A DNA stretch of 64,000 nucleotides from assembly GCF_024655635.1 (NCBI RefSeq), contig NZ_JANLGI010000009.1:62001-126000 (forward strand). The letters run 5' to 3'. Made by a program: the position numbers and the translations under genes. The stretch is from Allobosea sp. 47.2.35. GTDB lineage: Bacteria > Pseudomonadota > Alphaproteobacteria > Rhizobiales > Beijerinckiaceae. Position 1 is the stretch's first letter; the number at the start of each line of letters is the position of its first letter. The notes beneath the pieces are model-generated. The model made no database searches. It was not told the origin of the DNA and was given only the letters and a program-made list of their open reading frames with translations. Below, piece by piece: positions 8,437 through 18,563 of the stretch.

Positions 8437-8483
8437 GGCCCGGAACCATCACGCGGTGCCGCCACCGCCGATGGTTCCGGGCC
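8437..8483. terminator. Bidirectional terminator between converging operons
   Basis: A perfect 14-bp stem pairs GGCCCGGAACCATC (8437-8450) with its complement at 8470-8483. The 19-base loop itself folds, GCGGTG (8453-8458) pairing with CACCGC (8463-8468). On the plus strand the stem is followed by GATTTATTTC and on the minus strand by TTTTCTTTC, so it can end both the nag operon and the converging oligopeptide-transporter operon whose stop codon is at 8500. Confidence 0.85.
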
Positions 8484-8499
8484 GATTTATTTCGGGGCC

Positions 8500-10157
<1,658 letters not shown>

Positions 10158-10161
<4 letters not shown>

Positions 10162-11030
10162 CGCGAGCCCCTCATCCGCGGGTCGAGCCGGTCGCGCACG
10201 GCGTCGCCGAGCAGGTTGATGCCGAGCAGGGTCAGCGAGATGCACAGGCCCGGGAAGATGCCGAGCCAGACGGCCTGGCCGATATAGGGGCGCGAGCCCG
10301 CGAGCATGTTGCCCCAGGTCGGGGCCGGCGGCGGTACGCCCAGGCCCAGGAAGGAGAGCGCGCTCTCGGCCAGCAGGACATAGCCGAACATCGAGGTCGC
10401 CAGCACGGTCAAGGGCGCGATGCAGTTCGGCAGGATGTGGCGGGCCATGGTGAAGGCCTCGGAGTTGCCCATCACCCGCGAGGCCGCGATGAACTCGCGC
10501 TCGCGCAGCGAGAGAACCGTGCCGCGCACGACACGGGCGACCGAGGGCGTATAGGCGATGCCCAGGGCTACGATGATGCCGTATTTGTTGGCGCCGACCA
10601 CCGCGAGCAGGCCGAGTGCCAGCAGGATGCCGGGGAAGGCCAGCAGCGCATCGTTGAAGGCCATGATGATGCGATCGGTCCAGCCACGCATATAGCCGGA
10701 GAACAGGCCGATCAGCGTGCCCATCACGACGGCGAGCGTGACGGTGAGGATCGAGATCCAGACCGAGGTCGCCGCACCCGCCATCAGGCGCGAAAGCACG
10801 TCGCGACCGAACTCGTCAGTGCCGAGCCAGTGCAGTGCGCTGGGCGCGGCCAGCTTCTCGCGGAAGGAGAGCTTAAGCGGATCATAGGGCGTCCAAAGCG
10901 CGCCGATGCAGGCGGTCACGAGCAGGATGCCGATCAGCGTGCCGCCGACGATTGCATTGGGGGCGGGGAGTTTCATGCGGCGGGGCTTCCTGACGGTGCC
11001 GCCAGTGTTCAGGGTGCTGTCACTGCTCAT
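10158..11030 (-). CDS. Oligopeptide ABC transporter permease, DppC type
   Basis: A 290-residue inner-membrane protein with about six hydrophobic segments. The region LGTDEFGRDVLSRLMAGAATS is typical of the DppC/OppC amino-terminal domain, and the EAA coupling loop reads EFIAASRVMGNSEAFTMARH. Its stop overlaps the ATPase start by 4 bp and its start overlaps the DppB-type permease stop by 4 bp, so the permease and ATPase genes are tightly coupled. A proline- and basic-rich cytoplasmic tail (residues 1-25) precedes the first membrane segment. Confidence 0.94.
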
Positions 11031-11971
11031 TGCGCCGTCACCCTTGGATCGAAGACCGGGTAGCAGAGGTCGATGACGAGGTTCACCAGCACATAGGTGA
11101 AGGCGACGAAGAGCATGCAGCCCTGGATGACAGGATAGTCGCGGGCGAAGATCGCATCGACGAGCAGGCGCCCGAGGCCGGGGATGGTGAAGACCGTCTC
11201 GACCACCGCGATGCCGCCGAGCAGGTTACCGAGCACGAGGCCGATCAGGGTCCAGGTCGGGCCGAAGGCGTTCTTGAAGGCATGGCGCCAGAGCACCGCG
11301 CCCTCCGACAGGCCCTTGGCACGGGCATGGGTGATGTAGTCGAGCCGGAGCACCTCCAGCGTCGAGGCGCGGGCCATGCGCAGGATCACGCCGATCTCGT
11401 GCAGGAACAGCGTCATGATCGGCATGACCAGGTAGAGGATGCCGGCCCAGGGGTTCTCGGCGATCGAGACATAGCCGACGACCGGCAGCCATTCGAGTTT
11501 GAGCCCGAAGAACAGCAGCAGCAGCAGGCCAAGCCAGAAGGTCGGGATCGAGAGCAGCAGCGTCGCGGTGGCGACGAGGCCGAGATCGAGGGCTGAATCC
11601 TGCTTCCAGGCGGCGATCACGCCGGCCGGCACCGCAACGCAGCTCGCCAGCAAGACCGCGACCAGCACGATCTGGGCGGAGACCCAGAAGCGCTGCAGGA
11701 TCAAGGGCAGAACCGCCTGCTGCGACGAGATCGACTGGCCGAAATCGCCACTCACGACATTGCCGATCCAGATGCCGAACTGGGCCGGCAGCGACTGGTC
11801 GAGCCCCAGCCGGGCCCTGAGATCGGCCAGGCTCGCCGGCGTCGCGAGATCCCCCAGCATCAGCTGGGCCGGATCACCCGGAATCAAACGGATCAGGACA
11901 AACACCGACACCGCAACAATCAGCAGCGTCGGTAGCGCCATGGCGATCCGCGTCAGCGCAAATCGGAACAT
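11027..11971 (-). CDS. Oligopeptide ABC transporter permease, DppB type
   Basis: A 314-residue integral membrane protein beginning MFRFALTRIAMALPTLLIV. The start is ATG at 11971 behind GGGAGG; a TTG five codons earlier has no spacing for a ribosome site. RLIPGDPAQLMLGD is the conserved periplasmic block of DppB/OppB proteins, and the EAA loop reads DYITHARAKGLSEGAVLWRH. It pairs with the DppC-type permease downstream to form the translocation channel. It follows the binding-protein gene by 59 bp in the same operon. Confidence 0.94.
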   Translation of the reverse strand: MFRFALTRIAMALPTLLIVAVSVFVLIRLIPGDPAQLMLGDLATPASLADLRARLGLDQSLPAQFGIWIGNVVSGDFGQSISSQQAVLPLILQRFWVSAQIVLVAVLLASCVAVPAGVIAAWKQDSALDLGLVATATLLLSIPTFWLGLLLLLFFGLKLEWLPVVGYVSIAENPWAGILYLVMPIMTLFLHEIGVILRMARASTLEVLRLDYITHARAKGLSEGAVLWRHAFKNAFGPTWTLIGLVLGNLLGGIAVVETVFTIPGLGRLLVDAIFARDYPVIQGCMLFVAFTYVLVNLVIDLCYPVFDPRVTAQ

Positions 11972-12030
11972 CGAAGGCCCTCCCAAGCCTTGGAAACCGG
12001 CCCCGTCTCACGACGAAGCCGGCAATCGCC

Positions 12031-13572
12031 TTACTTCGCGACGCTGACTTCCCAAAGGCGCAGCTGGGACGCCCAGGGCGTCACGCCGCTCACCCGCTTG
12101 TTGTGGGCGACGATGTCGAGGTCGTTATGGGTGAAGATGGTCGGGACCTCGTTGATGAAGCGCTTGTGCAGCTCGTCGAAGATCTTCTGGCGCTCTGCGG
12201 TGTCGGTCACCACCATCGACTTCTGGATCAGGGCGAGCGCCTCCGGCTCCTCCCAGATCTTGCGCGGCTGCTTGTCCTTCGGGCCGGCAATCTGCTCGAA
12301 GCCGAGCGCGGGGTCGAAGCGGCTTGAATAGGAGAAGGACTGCATCTGGTAGTTGCCCTTGTTGTAGCGGTCCAGCTGCGTCGCCCATTCCAGCACCTCG
12401 ATCTCGGCATTGATGCCGGCGGCCTGCATCATCGCCTGGGCGATGACGGCGGTGTTGAAGCTCGGCACCGAAGAACGCTTGTTGGCGAGGATCGTGATCT
12501 TCTCGCCCTTGTAGCCGGCCTTCTGGAGCAGGGCCTTGGCCACGGCCGGATCATACTTGAAGCCCTGTTTCTGGACGTCGCCGAAATATTTCGAGGTCGT
12601 ATAGACCGGCGAGTTGTTGGGCTTGCCGAGGCCGTTCGAGACGTTGGCGACGAGCTCGGGGAAATCGATCGCGGCAGCAATCGCCTGCCGCAGGGCCTGG
12701 TTCTTCATGACGGGATCGCGCGTCTGGATGATCAGGCTGTGGCGGACCGGGTTCGGCGCGATGGCCAGCGTCAGGTTCGTGGCCTTCTTGAGGTCGGGCA
12801 CATCCGATTCCGGCATCAGCGCCATGTCGAGCGAGCCCGCCAGCAGGCCGGCCTTCACCGTCGCCGCGTCGGGGATGACCATGAAGCGGGCTTCCTTCAC
12901 CAGCGGACGCTTCGAGCCGATATAGCCGTCGCGCTTGTCGCCTTTGGGCGAGACATACTGGTCGAAGGCGAGAAGCTGGACCGACTGGGCGCGCTTCCAT
13001 TCGCCGAGCATGAAGGGGCCGGTACCGATCGGCTTGTCCCAGCTGCCATCGGCCTTGACCGAGTCCTTGTGGATCACGGCGGTGCCGCCGCAATCGGCGC
13101 GGGCGAGCGAGTCGAGGAAGAGGCCGTTCGGCTCGTTGATCTCCATCACGACGGTGTCGGCATCCGGGGCCGCGATCTTCTCGACCTTGAGGCCGTTGCG
13201 GCCGTCGAAATCGGAGAGGCAGCGCCAGTCGGTCTTCGCGTCCATGTAGCGGTTCCAGCTCCACAGCACGTCGGCCGAGGTCATGGTCGCGCCGTTGTGG
13301 AACTTGACGCCCTTGCGCAGGCGGAAGGTGTAGGTCTTGCCGTCCGGCGATATCTCGACCTTCTCGGCGAGCAGCGGGCCGACCGAGCCGTCCTCGGCAT
13401 AGCCGACGAGGCCTTCGACCATGTGCAGCACGACGGAATCGGTGTTGCCGTCACGGTTCACACCCGGATTGGTCGAGCGGATATCGGCGTTGAGTACGGC
13501 CGTCAGCGTCTGGGCCTGAAGGGCGCCGGCCGAGAGGGCGAGCGCGGCGGCGGAGACAAGGAGGCGCTTCAT
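12031..13572 (-). CDS. Peptide-type ABC transporter solute-binding protein (family 5)
   Basis: A 513-residue periplasmic protein with a Sec signal peptide (MKRLLVSAAALALSAGALQA, cut before QTLTAV). Family-5 features include LRKGVKFHNGATMTSADVLWSWNRYMD and GTGPFMLGEWKR. It is close in sequence to the proteins encoded at 15333-16874 and 16960-18516: all three begin ADIRS-NPGVNRD-NTD. It lies directly upstream of the permease and ATPase genes, so it is the cognate receptor of this transporter. Family 5 binds di- and oligopeptides, nickel, or other substrates; peptides or amides are most likely given the peptidases nearby. Ribosome site AGGGGAACC. Confidence 0.93.
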   Translation of the reverse strand: MKRLLVSAAALALSAGALQAQTLTAVLNADIRSTNPGVNRDGNTDSVVLHMVEGLVGYAEDGSVGPLLAEKVEISPDGKTYTFRLRKGVKFHNGATMTSADVLWSWNRYMDAKTDWRCLSDFDGRNGLKVEKIAAPDADTVVMEINEPNGLFLDSLARADCGGTAVIHKDSVKADGSWDKPIGTGPFMLGEWKRAQSVQLLAFDQYVSPKGDKRDGYIGSKRPLVKEARFMVIPDAATVKAGLLAGSLDMALMPESDVPDLKKATNLTLAIAPNPVRHSLIIQTRDPVMKNQALRQAIAAAIDFPELVANVSNGLGKPNNSPVYTTSKYFGDVQKQGFKYDPAVAKALLQKAGYKGEKITILANKRSSVPSFNTAVIAQAMMQAAGINAEIEVLEWATQLDRYNKGNYQMQSFSYSSRFDPALGFEQIAGPKDKQPRKIWEEPEALALIQKSMVVTDTAERQKIFDELHKRFINEVPTIFTHNDLDIVAHNKRVSGVTPWASQLRLWEVSVAK

Positions 13573-13601
13573 GATGGTTCCCCTGTTGTCGTTATGATCG
13601 T

Positions 13602-14486
13602 TCAGGCCGCCTTCCGGGCGGCGCGGATGCGTGCGAGCTCGCCGGCGAAGAAATCCTCGACGACCGGCACGACCTTGACGCCGTCATGCGGGGTGTTCGG
13701 CACGAGGTCGAAGCGGGCCGCGATGCCATGCGCGGCGAAATTGTCGCGCAGGCTCGCCAGCCGCTCTGGCCGGTTGGTGCCGGCATGGTTGGCGTCCGGC
13801 ATCCAGTTGCGGCCGCCGGGCTTGTGGGTGATCTCCCAGGTCTCGAGATCGGCGGCGCCGACGACCATCTGCACCGCGACCTGCTTCATCGCGGGGATGT
13901 CGAGCTGCTGCCCGAAGAGCTCGGCGAAGTTGCGCGTGCCGACCCACCAGTCGCGGCTGGGGTCGAGCAGGGTGACCGAGCCCGGCGCGCCGATCGAGAC
14001 GCCCCAGAGCTTGTTGGGCTGGAGCATCAGGAAGCGATGGGCGAAATGGCCGCCGCCGGAATAGCCGAACAGGCCGAAGCGATCGAAGGCGATGCCGTAA
14101 CGCTCGGAGACCTCCTCGACGATGGCAAGCAGAACATGGTCGTAACGGAGGTTGCCCTCGCGCATGTACTTGAAGCCGTCGCGATAGCCGTCGCCCATCA
14201 CGCCGATCGGGAAGAGCGGCGCCAGGATGATGCAGTTGTTCCAGCGGGCGAAGGACGAGAAGGCATCGCGATAGCCGGTGAAGCCGCGGCCGGTGCCGTG
14301 CATCGCGACGATCAGCTCGGGCTTTTCGCCGCCTTGGCCCAGGCTCGGCGGGACATAGAGGCAATAGGGGAAGCGGGGGTCGTGCTTCGACGAATAGATC
14401 GAGGTCGGCCCGTACTCGTAGAGCGCCTTGGCGCGGGCGGCCGCCTCGGTGTCGGGCTTGGCGGTCTGTTCAGCCACGGCGTTCAC
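13602..14486 (-). CDS. Alpha/beta hydrolase, PHB-depolymerase/esterase-like
   Basis: A 294-residue protein without a signal peptide. GYSGGGHFAH places the nucleophile at Ser143, and AMHGTGRGFTG supplies an oxyanion-hole HG motif. The C-terminal part contains a candidate acid and a His in NTPHDGVK. The fold resembles feruloyl-esterase and PHB-depolymerase-like hydrolases, but the absence of a leader argues for cytoplasmic action on a small imported ester or amide. It is the first gene of the transporter operon, 29 bp before the binding-protein gene, and lies divergent from a GntR regulator. The substrate is not recognisable; it may trim the transported compound. Confidence 0.8.
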   Translation of the reverse strand: MNAVAEQTAKPDTEAAARAKALYEYGPTSIYSSKHDPRFPYCLYVPPSLGQGGEKPELIVAMHGTGRGFTGYRDAFSSFARWNNCIILAPLFPIGVMGDGYRDGFKYMREGNLRYDHVLLAIVEEVSERYGIAFDRFGLFGYSGGGHFAHRFLMLQPNKLWGVSIGAPGSVTLLDPSRDWWVGTRNFAELFGQQLDIPAMKQVAVQMVVGAADLETWEITHKPGGRNWMPDANHAGTNRPERLASLRDNFAAHGIAARFDLVPNTPHDGVKVVPVVEDFFAGELARIRAARKAA

Positions 14487-14510
14487 GGGCTCTCTCTTAT
14501 GGCGAAATTA

Positions 14511-14553
14511 TTGGCGCCAATTATGTTGCATGATATGGTTGTCTTCGCAACCA
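14511..14553. promoter_or_regulatory. Candidate GntR operators in the divergent promoter region
   Basis: Two inverted repeats lie between the hydrolase operon and the GntR gene. TTGGCGCCAA (14511-14520) is a perfect 10-bp palindrome with AT-rich flanks, 25 bp from the hydrolase start. TGGTTG and CAACCA (14536-14541 and 14548-14553) form a second dyad separated by 6 bp. Either could bind the divergent FCD-type GntR protein. No direct evidence links them. Confidence 0.4.
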
Positions 14554-14656
14554 ACTTCTTCCGTGTCGCGCGAATCCTGCTAGAGCATTGTTCCGCTGCA
14601 TTTTCTTCACGCGAACCGGTGCCCAATCCGCTCGAAAATGCTTTAGAGAGCCTGCC

Positions 14657-15322
14657 ATGACGTCCGAGCGGAAACGCAAGAACACCAGCACGCGGCGCGC
14701 CATGCTCGCCAACGAGATCGCGCAGGCGATTCGTCTGCGCGCGTTCAGGCCGGGCGAGTGGCTGCGCCAGATCGATCTCGAGGAGCGCTTCCAGGCGACG
14801 CGTTTCGACGTGCGCAGCGCGCTCGACGAGCTCGCCGTGCGCAAGACGATCGAGCATGTCCCGAACCGGGGCTATCGTGTCGCCGAGGTCGACCTGAAGA
14901 CCTATGAGGAAATCCTCGCGACGCGCATCATCCTGGAGCGGGCCACGGCGGACGGCATCGTCGCGCAGATCGACGATGCCGCGATCGCACGGCTGGACGC
15001 GCTGGCGGCGCAGTTCTCCGCTGCGGTCACGACCGGCAGCCGGACCGAGCAGAGCGAGATCAACCGCGCCTTCCATCAATTCATGTACTCCTTTTGCGGC
15101 AATGCCGTGCTGGAGGAGATGATCTGGGGTCTGCGGGACCGCGGGCGCGGTTCGCAGATCACGGTGTGGAGTTCGCATGAACTGCTCCAGAAGAGCGATC
15201 GCGAGCATTACGAGATGATGGCGGCCCTGAAGGCGCGCGATGCAGGAGCGCTGGCGGCCCTGATCGCGACCCATATCATCAAGGGCGCGCCCGTCGGCCC
15301 GGCTCCGGTCGAGCCGGCCTGA
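14657..15322 (+). CDS. GntR-family regulator (FCD subfamily)
   Basis: A 221-residue regulator starting at ATG 14657 behind AGAGAG. An N-terminal winged helix (about residues 15-75; ANEIAQAIRLRAFRPGEWL, then RFDVRSALDELAVRKTIEHV) is followed by an all-helical FCD ligand domain with EINRAFHQFMY and a distal HYEMMAALKARDA His region that can hold a metal or carboxylate ligand. FCD members sense small carboxylic acids or amino acids. It is divergent from the hydrolase/peptide-transporter operon and probably represses it in the absence of substrate. Its 3' end converges on a second binding-protein gene with only 10 bp between stops. Confidence 0.9.
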   Translation: MTSERKRKNTSTRRAMLANEIAQAIRLRAFRPGEWLRQIDLEERFQATRFDVRSALDELAVRKTIEHVPNRGYRVAEVDLKTYEEILATRIILERATADGIVAQIDDAAIARLDALAAQFSAAVTTGSRTEQSEINRAFHQFMYSFCGNAVLEEMIWGLRDRGRGSQITVWSSHELLQKSDREHYEMMAALKARDAGALAALIATHIIKGAPVGPAPVEPA

Positions 15323-15332
15323 GCGGCCGTCG

Positions 15333-16874
15333 TCACTTGGCGACGGAGACCTCCCAGAGACGCGGCTTGGAGGCGACCCAGGGTGCGAAGCCCTGCAGGC
15401 GCTTCGAGACGACGGCCGTATCGACCTGGTTGTAGAGGAAGATCAGCGGCGCATCGGCCAGCATCATCACATGGAGCTGGTCGAAGATCTTGCGGCGCTC
15501 GGCCTCGTCACTGACCAGCGTCGCCTTCTCGATCAGCGCATCGGCCTCGCGATTGTCCCAGACCTTGGAGGGCAATTTGTCCTTCGGACCGGAGAACTGG
15601 TTATAGCTCTGGGCGGGGTCGATGCGGGCGGAGTAGCTGAAGGACATCATCTGGTAGTTGCCCTTCGAGAAGCGGTCGAGTTGGGTCGCCCATTCCAGGA
15701 TCTCGATATCGGCCTTGATGCCGGCGGCCTGCAGCATCGCCTGCGCCATGATCGCGATCGGATAGCTCGGCACGGTCGAACGCTTGTTGGCGATCAGCTT
15801 GATCGTCTCACCCTTGTAGCCGGCCTCGGCGAGCAGCTTCTTCACGCGCGCGGGATCATGCGTGTAGCGCTTCTTCTGGACCTCGTCGTAATAGGGCGAG
15901 GTGACGTAGACCGCCGAATTGTTGACCCTGCCGAGCCCGTTCGAGACGGCGCCGACGATCTCGTCCTGGTCGAGCGCCGCCATGATCGCCTGGCGCATGC
16001 GGACGTCGCCGAGCAGCGGGTCGCGGCTCTGGAGCAGGATGCCGTGCTTGGTGGCGCTTGGCGCCGTCAGTACCTGCAGGCCGCTCTTCTTCATCTCCGG
16101 CACGTCCTCGTCCGGCACGTCGGCAACGTCGAGCGCGCCCGACATCAGGCCGGCCTTGACGGTCGCGCCATCGGCGATGGCGAGGAACTTGACCTCGGCC
16201 GCCAGCGGGCGCTTGGAGCCGACATAGCCGTCGCGCTTGTCGCCGGCCGGGGAGGCATAGGCGTCAAAGTGCTTGAGCAGGACGAATTCGCCGCGGCGCC
16301 AGTCGGCAAGCTGGAACGGGCCGGTGCCGACCGGCTTGTCCCAGCTGCCGTCGGGCTTCACCGAATCCTTGTGCAGGATCGCGACCATGGCGCAGTCGGT
16401 GCGGGCCATGGTGTCGAGGAAGAGCGCGCTCGGCTTCTCCAGCTTCATGACGAAGGTCGATGCGTCGGGAGCGGTCGTTTCCGTGACCTTGAGGCCGATG
16501 CGGCCGTCGAACTCCGGCTTGCAGCGCCAGTCGGTCTTCGCGTCCATGTAGCGGTTCCAGCTCCACAGCACGTCGGCCGAGCTCATCTCGGCGCCGTTAT
16601 GGAACTTCACGCCCTTGCGCAGGTGGAAGGTGTAGGTCAGACCGTCCGGCGAGACGTCGATCTTATCGGCGAGGAGCGGCGCGACGGCGCCGTTCTCGCG
16701 ATAGCCGACAAGGCCCTCGACCATGTGCAGCACCACGGCATCGGTGTTGTCGTCGCGATTGACGCCCGGATTGGTCGAGCGGATGTCGGCATTCAGCGCG
16801 ACATTGATGGTCTGAGCCTGCGCTGCGCCACAGAACAGTGCTAGCGCCAGCGCAGAGGCCGAAAAGCGGATCAT
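15333..16874 (-). CDS. Peptide-type ABC transporter solute-binding protein (family 5), paralogue 2
   Basis: A 513-residue protein with signal peptide MIRFSASALALALFCGAAQA, cleaved before QTINVAL. An upstream in-frame extension lacks leader character and is rejected; ATG at 16874 follows a GGGAACGGGA site. It shares the opening NADIRSTNPGVNRD, the FHNGAEMSSADVLWSWNRYMDAKTDWRC block and the ending RLWEVSVAK with the protein encoded at 12031-13572. No permease gene is attached. It is downstream of another paralogue (85 bp gap), and the pair probably feeds the single permease set at 8.5-12 kb with a different ligand range. Confidence 0.92.
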   Translation of the reverse strand: MIRFSASALALALFCGAAQAQTINVALNADIRSTNPGVNRDDNTDAVVLHMVEGLVGYRENGAVAPLLADKIDVSPDGLTYTFHLRKGVKFHNGAEMSSADVLWSWNRYMDAKTDWRCKPEFDGRIGLKVTETTAPDASTFVMKLEKPSALFLDTMARTDCAMVAILHKDSVKPDGSWDKPVGTGPFQLADWRRGEFVLLKHFDAYASPAGDKRDGYVGSKRPLAAEVKFLAIADGATVKAGLMSGALDVADVPDEDVPEMKKSGLQVLTAPSATKHGILLQSRDPLLGDVRMRQAIMAALDQDEIVGAVSNGLGRVNNSAVYVTSPYYDEVQKKRYTHDPARVKKLLAEAGYKGETIKLIANKRSTVPSYPIAIMAQAMLQAAGIKADIEILEWATQLDRFSKGNYQMMSFSYSARIDPAQSYNQFSGPKDKLPSKVWDNREADALIEKATLVSDEAERRKIFDQLHVMMLADAPLIFLYNQVDTAVVSKRLQGFAPWVASKPRLWEVSVAK

Positions 16875-16903
16875 TCCCGTTCCCTCGTTATCGTGTCGTC
16901 CGC

Positions 16904-16923
16904 GCATGCCCCGTGGGGCATGC
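16904..16923 (-). other. Intercistronic hairpin between two binding-protein genes
   Basis: GCATGCCCC and GGGGCATGC form a perfect 9-bp dyad around GT. There is no T-tract, so it is not a standard terminator. It lies between the stop of the upstream binding-protein gene and the start of the next. Hairpins of this kind often protect the upstream mRNA segment from exonucleases, which would raise expression of the first binding protein relative to the second. Confidence 0.5.
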
Positions 16924-16959
16924 CGCGTTGTCCGAGGCCGCGAAGGCGAGGTGGTGGCT

Positions 16960-18516
16960 TTACTGGCCGGTGCTGACTTCCCAGGCGCGGGGCAGCGAGC
17001 TCAGCGTCGAGACGTAGCCCTGGGTCTTGGCGCCCATCGCGCCGCCGACGATGCCGTTATAGAGCATCACCATCGGCACTTCGGCGATGAAGCGCTTGTG
17101 CAGTTCGTCGAAGATCTTCTGGCGCTCGGCCTTGTCGTTCACGACCATGGACTTGTCGAGCAGGGCCTGCACCTCCGGATTGTCCCAGAGCTTGCGCGGT
17201 TGCTTGTCCTTCGGGCCGGTCATCGACTCGTAGCTCAGCGCGGGGTCCATGCGGCCCGAATAGGGGAAGGCCTGCATCTGGTAGTTGCCCTTGCTGTAGC
17301 GGTCGAGCTGCGTCGCCCATTCCAGCACCTCGATCTCGATGTTGAAACCGACGGCCTGCAGCATCTGCTGGGCGACGACGGCGGCATCGAAGCTCTCGGG
17401 ATAGCGCTTGTTGGCGAGCATCACGATCTTCTCGCCCTTGTAGCCGGCCTCCGCGAGGAGCTTCTTGGCGGCGGCGGGATCGTATTTCCAGCCCTGCTTC
17501 TGGACCGGGCCGTAATAGGCGGAGAGCGCCGGCACGATCGAGTTGTTGGGTGAGCCGATGCCGTCGGTCACGGCGCCGACCAGCTCCTTGGAGTCGATCG
17601 CGGCGGCCATGGCCTGGCGCAGCTTGACGTTCTGCAGCAGCGGGTCGCGGGTCTGGATGATCAGGCCGACGAGGCCCATGCTGGTGACGACCGAGGTCTT
17701 GACCTTGTCGTTCTTCTTGAGCTCGGCGATGTCGGTATTGGCGATATCCGGGACGACGTCGATATCGCCCTTCAGCAGGGCGGCCTTGGCGGTCGAGTTG
17801 TCGGGGATGACGAGGAAGCGCACTTCGTCGACCAGCGGCTTCTTGGCGCCGGTCAGGCCATCGATCTTGCCGGGCAGCGAGGCGTAGTCGGCGAAGCGGT
17901 CCAGCTTGATGTACTCGCCACGCTTCCATTCCGCGAACTTGAACGGGCCGGTGCCGATGGGCTTGTCGAAGGAGCCGTCGGCCTTGACCGAGTCCTTGTG
18001 GAGGATGCCGGTCATCGCGCAGTCGGTGCGGGCGAGCGCCGAGAGGAAGAGCGCGCTCGGCTTGTCCAGCTCGAAGACGACGGTCTTGTCGTTCGGTGCC
18101 GAGATCTTCTCGACCTTGACCTGGCCGCGGCCGTCGAACTCCGACAGGCAGCGCCAGTCGGTCTTCGGGTCCATGTAGCGGTTCCAGCTCCAGAGCACGT
18201 CGGCCGCGGTCAGCGGCGCACCGTTATGGAACTTCACGCCCTGGCGGAGGGTGAAGGTATAGCTCTTGCCGTCCGGGGAGATATCGATCTTCTCGGCCAG
18301 AAGCGGCTTCGGCAGGGCATCCTCACCATAGGCGACGAGGCCCTCGACCATCTGCACGACGACGCCGTCGGTATTGGCATCGCGGTTGACGCCCGGATTG
18401 ATCGAGCGGATGTCGGCGCGCAGCTGGATCTTGAGCGTGCTCGCACCGGCGACCTGGACGAGGCCGCCGCACAGCAGCGCGGCGGCGAGGGCGGTGGTGG
18501 TGGTTGTTCGGCGCAT
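16960..18516 (-). CDS. Peptide-type ABC transporter solute-binding protein (family 5), paralogue 3
   Basis: A 518-residue periplasmic protein with signal peptide MRRTTTTTALAAALLCGGLV and a cut near VAGAS. Two adjacent ATG codons (18519 and 18516) are possible; the second lies 6 bases after AGGGG and is preferred. The longer frame reaching 19029 merely crosses the upstream peptidase gene. It keeps the family-5 blocks RADIRSINPGVNRD, FHNGAPLTAADVLWSWNRYMD and GTGPFKFAEWKRGEY, but ends RAWEVSTGQ instead of RLWEVSVAK. It follows the C45 hydrolase gene by 47 bp, suggesting that the receptor and the hydrolase act on the same compound. Confidence 0.92.
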   Translation of the reverse strand: MRRTTTTTALAAALLCGGLVQVAGASTLKIQLRADIRSINPGVNRDANTDGVVVQMVEGLVAYGEDALPKPLLAEKIDISPDGKSYTFTLRQGVKFHNGAPLTAADVLWSWNRYMDPKTDWRCLSEFDGRGQVKVEKISAPNDKTVVFELDKPSALFLSALARTDCAMTGILHKDSVKADGSFDKPIGTGPFKFAEWKRGEYIKLDRFADYASLPGKIDGLTGAKKPLVDEVRFLVIPDNSTAKAALLKGDIDVVPDIANTDIAELKKNDKVKTSVVTSMGLVGLIIQTRDPLLQNVKLRQAMAAAIDSKELVGAVTDGIGSPNNSIVPALSAYYGPVQKQGWKYDPAAAKKLLAEAGYKGEKIVMLANKRYPESFDAAVVAQQMLQAVGFNIEIEVLEWATQLDRYSKGNYQMQAFPYSGRMDPALSYESMTGPKDKQPRKLWDNPEVQALLDKSMVVNDKAERQKIFDELHKRFIAEVPMVMLYNGIVGGAMGAKTQGYVSTLSSLPRAWEVSTGQ

Positions 18517-18563
18517 CATGTTCCCCTGTTGTTTTTCGGTTGTGACGCGATGTCGGAGTGGGA

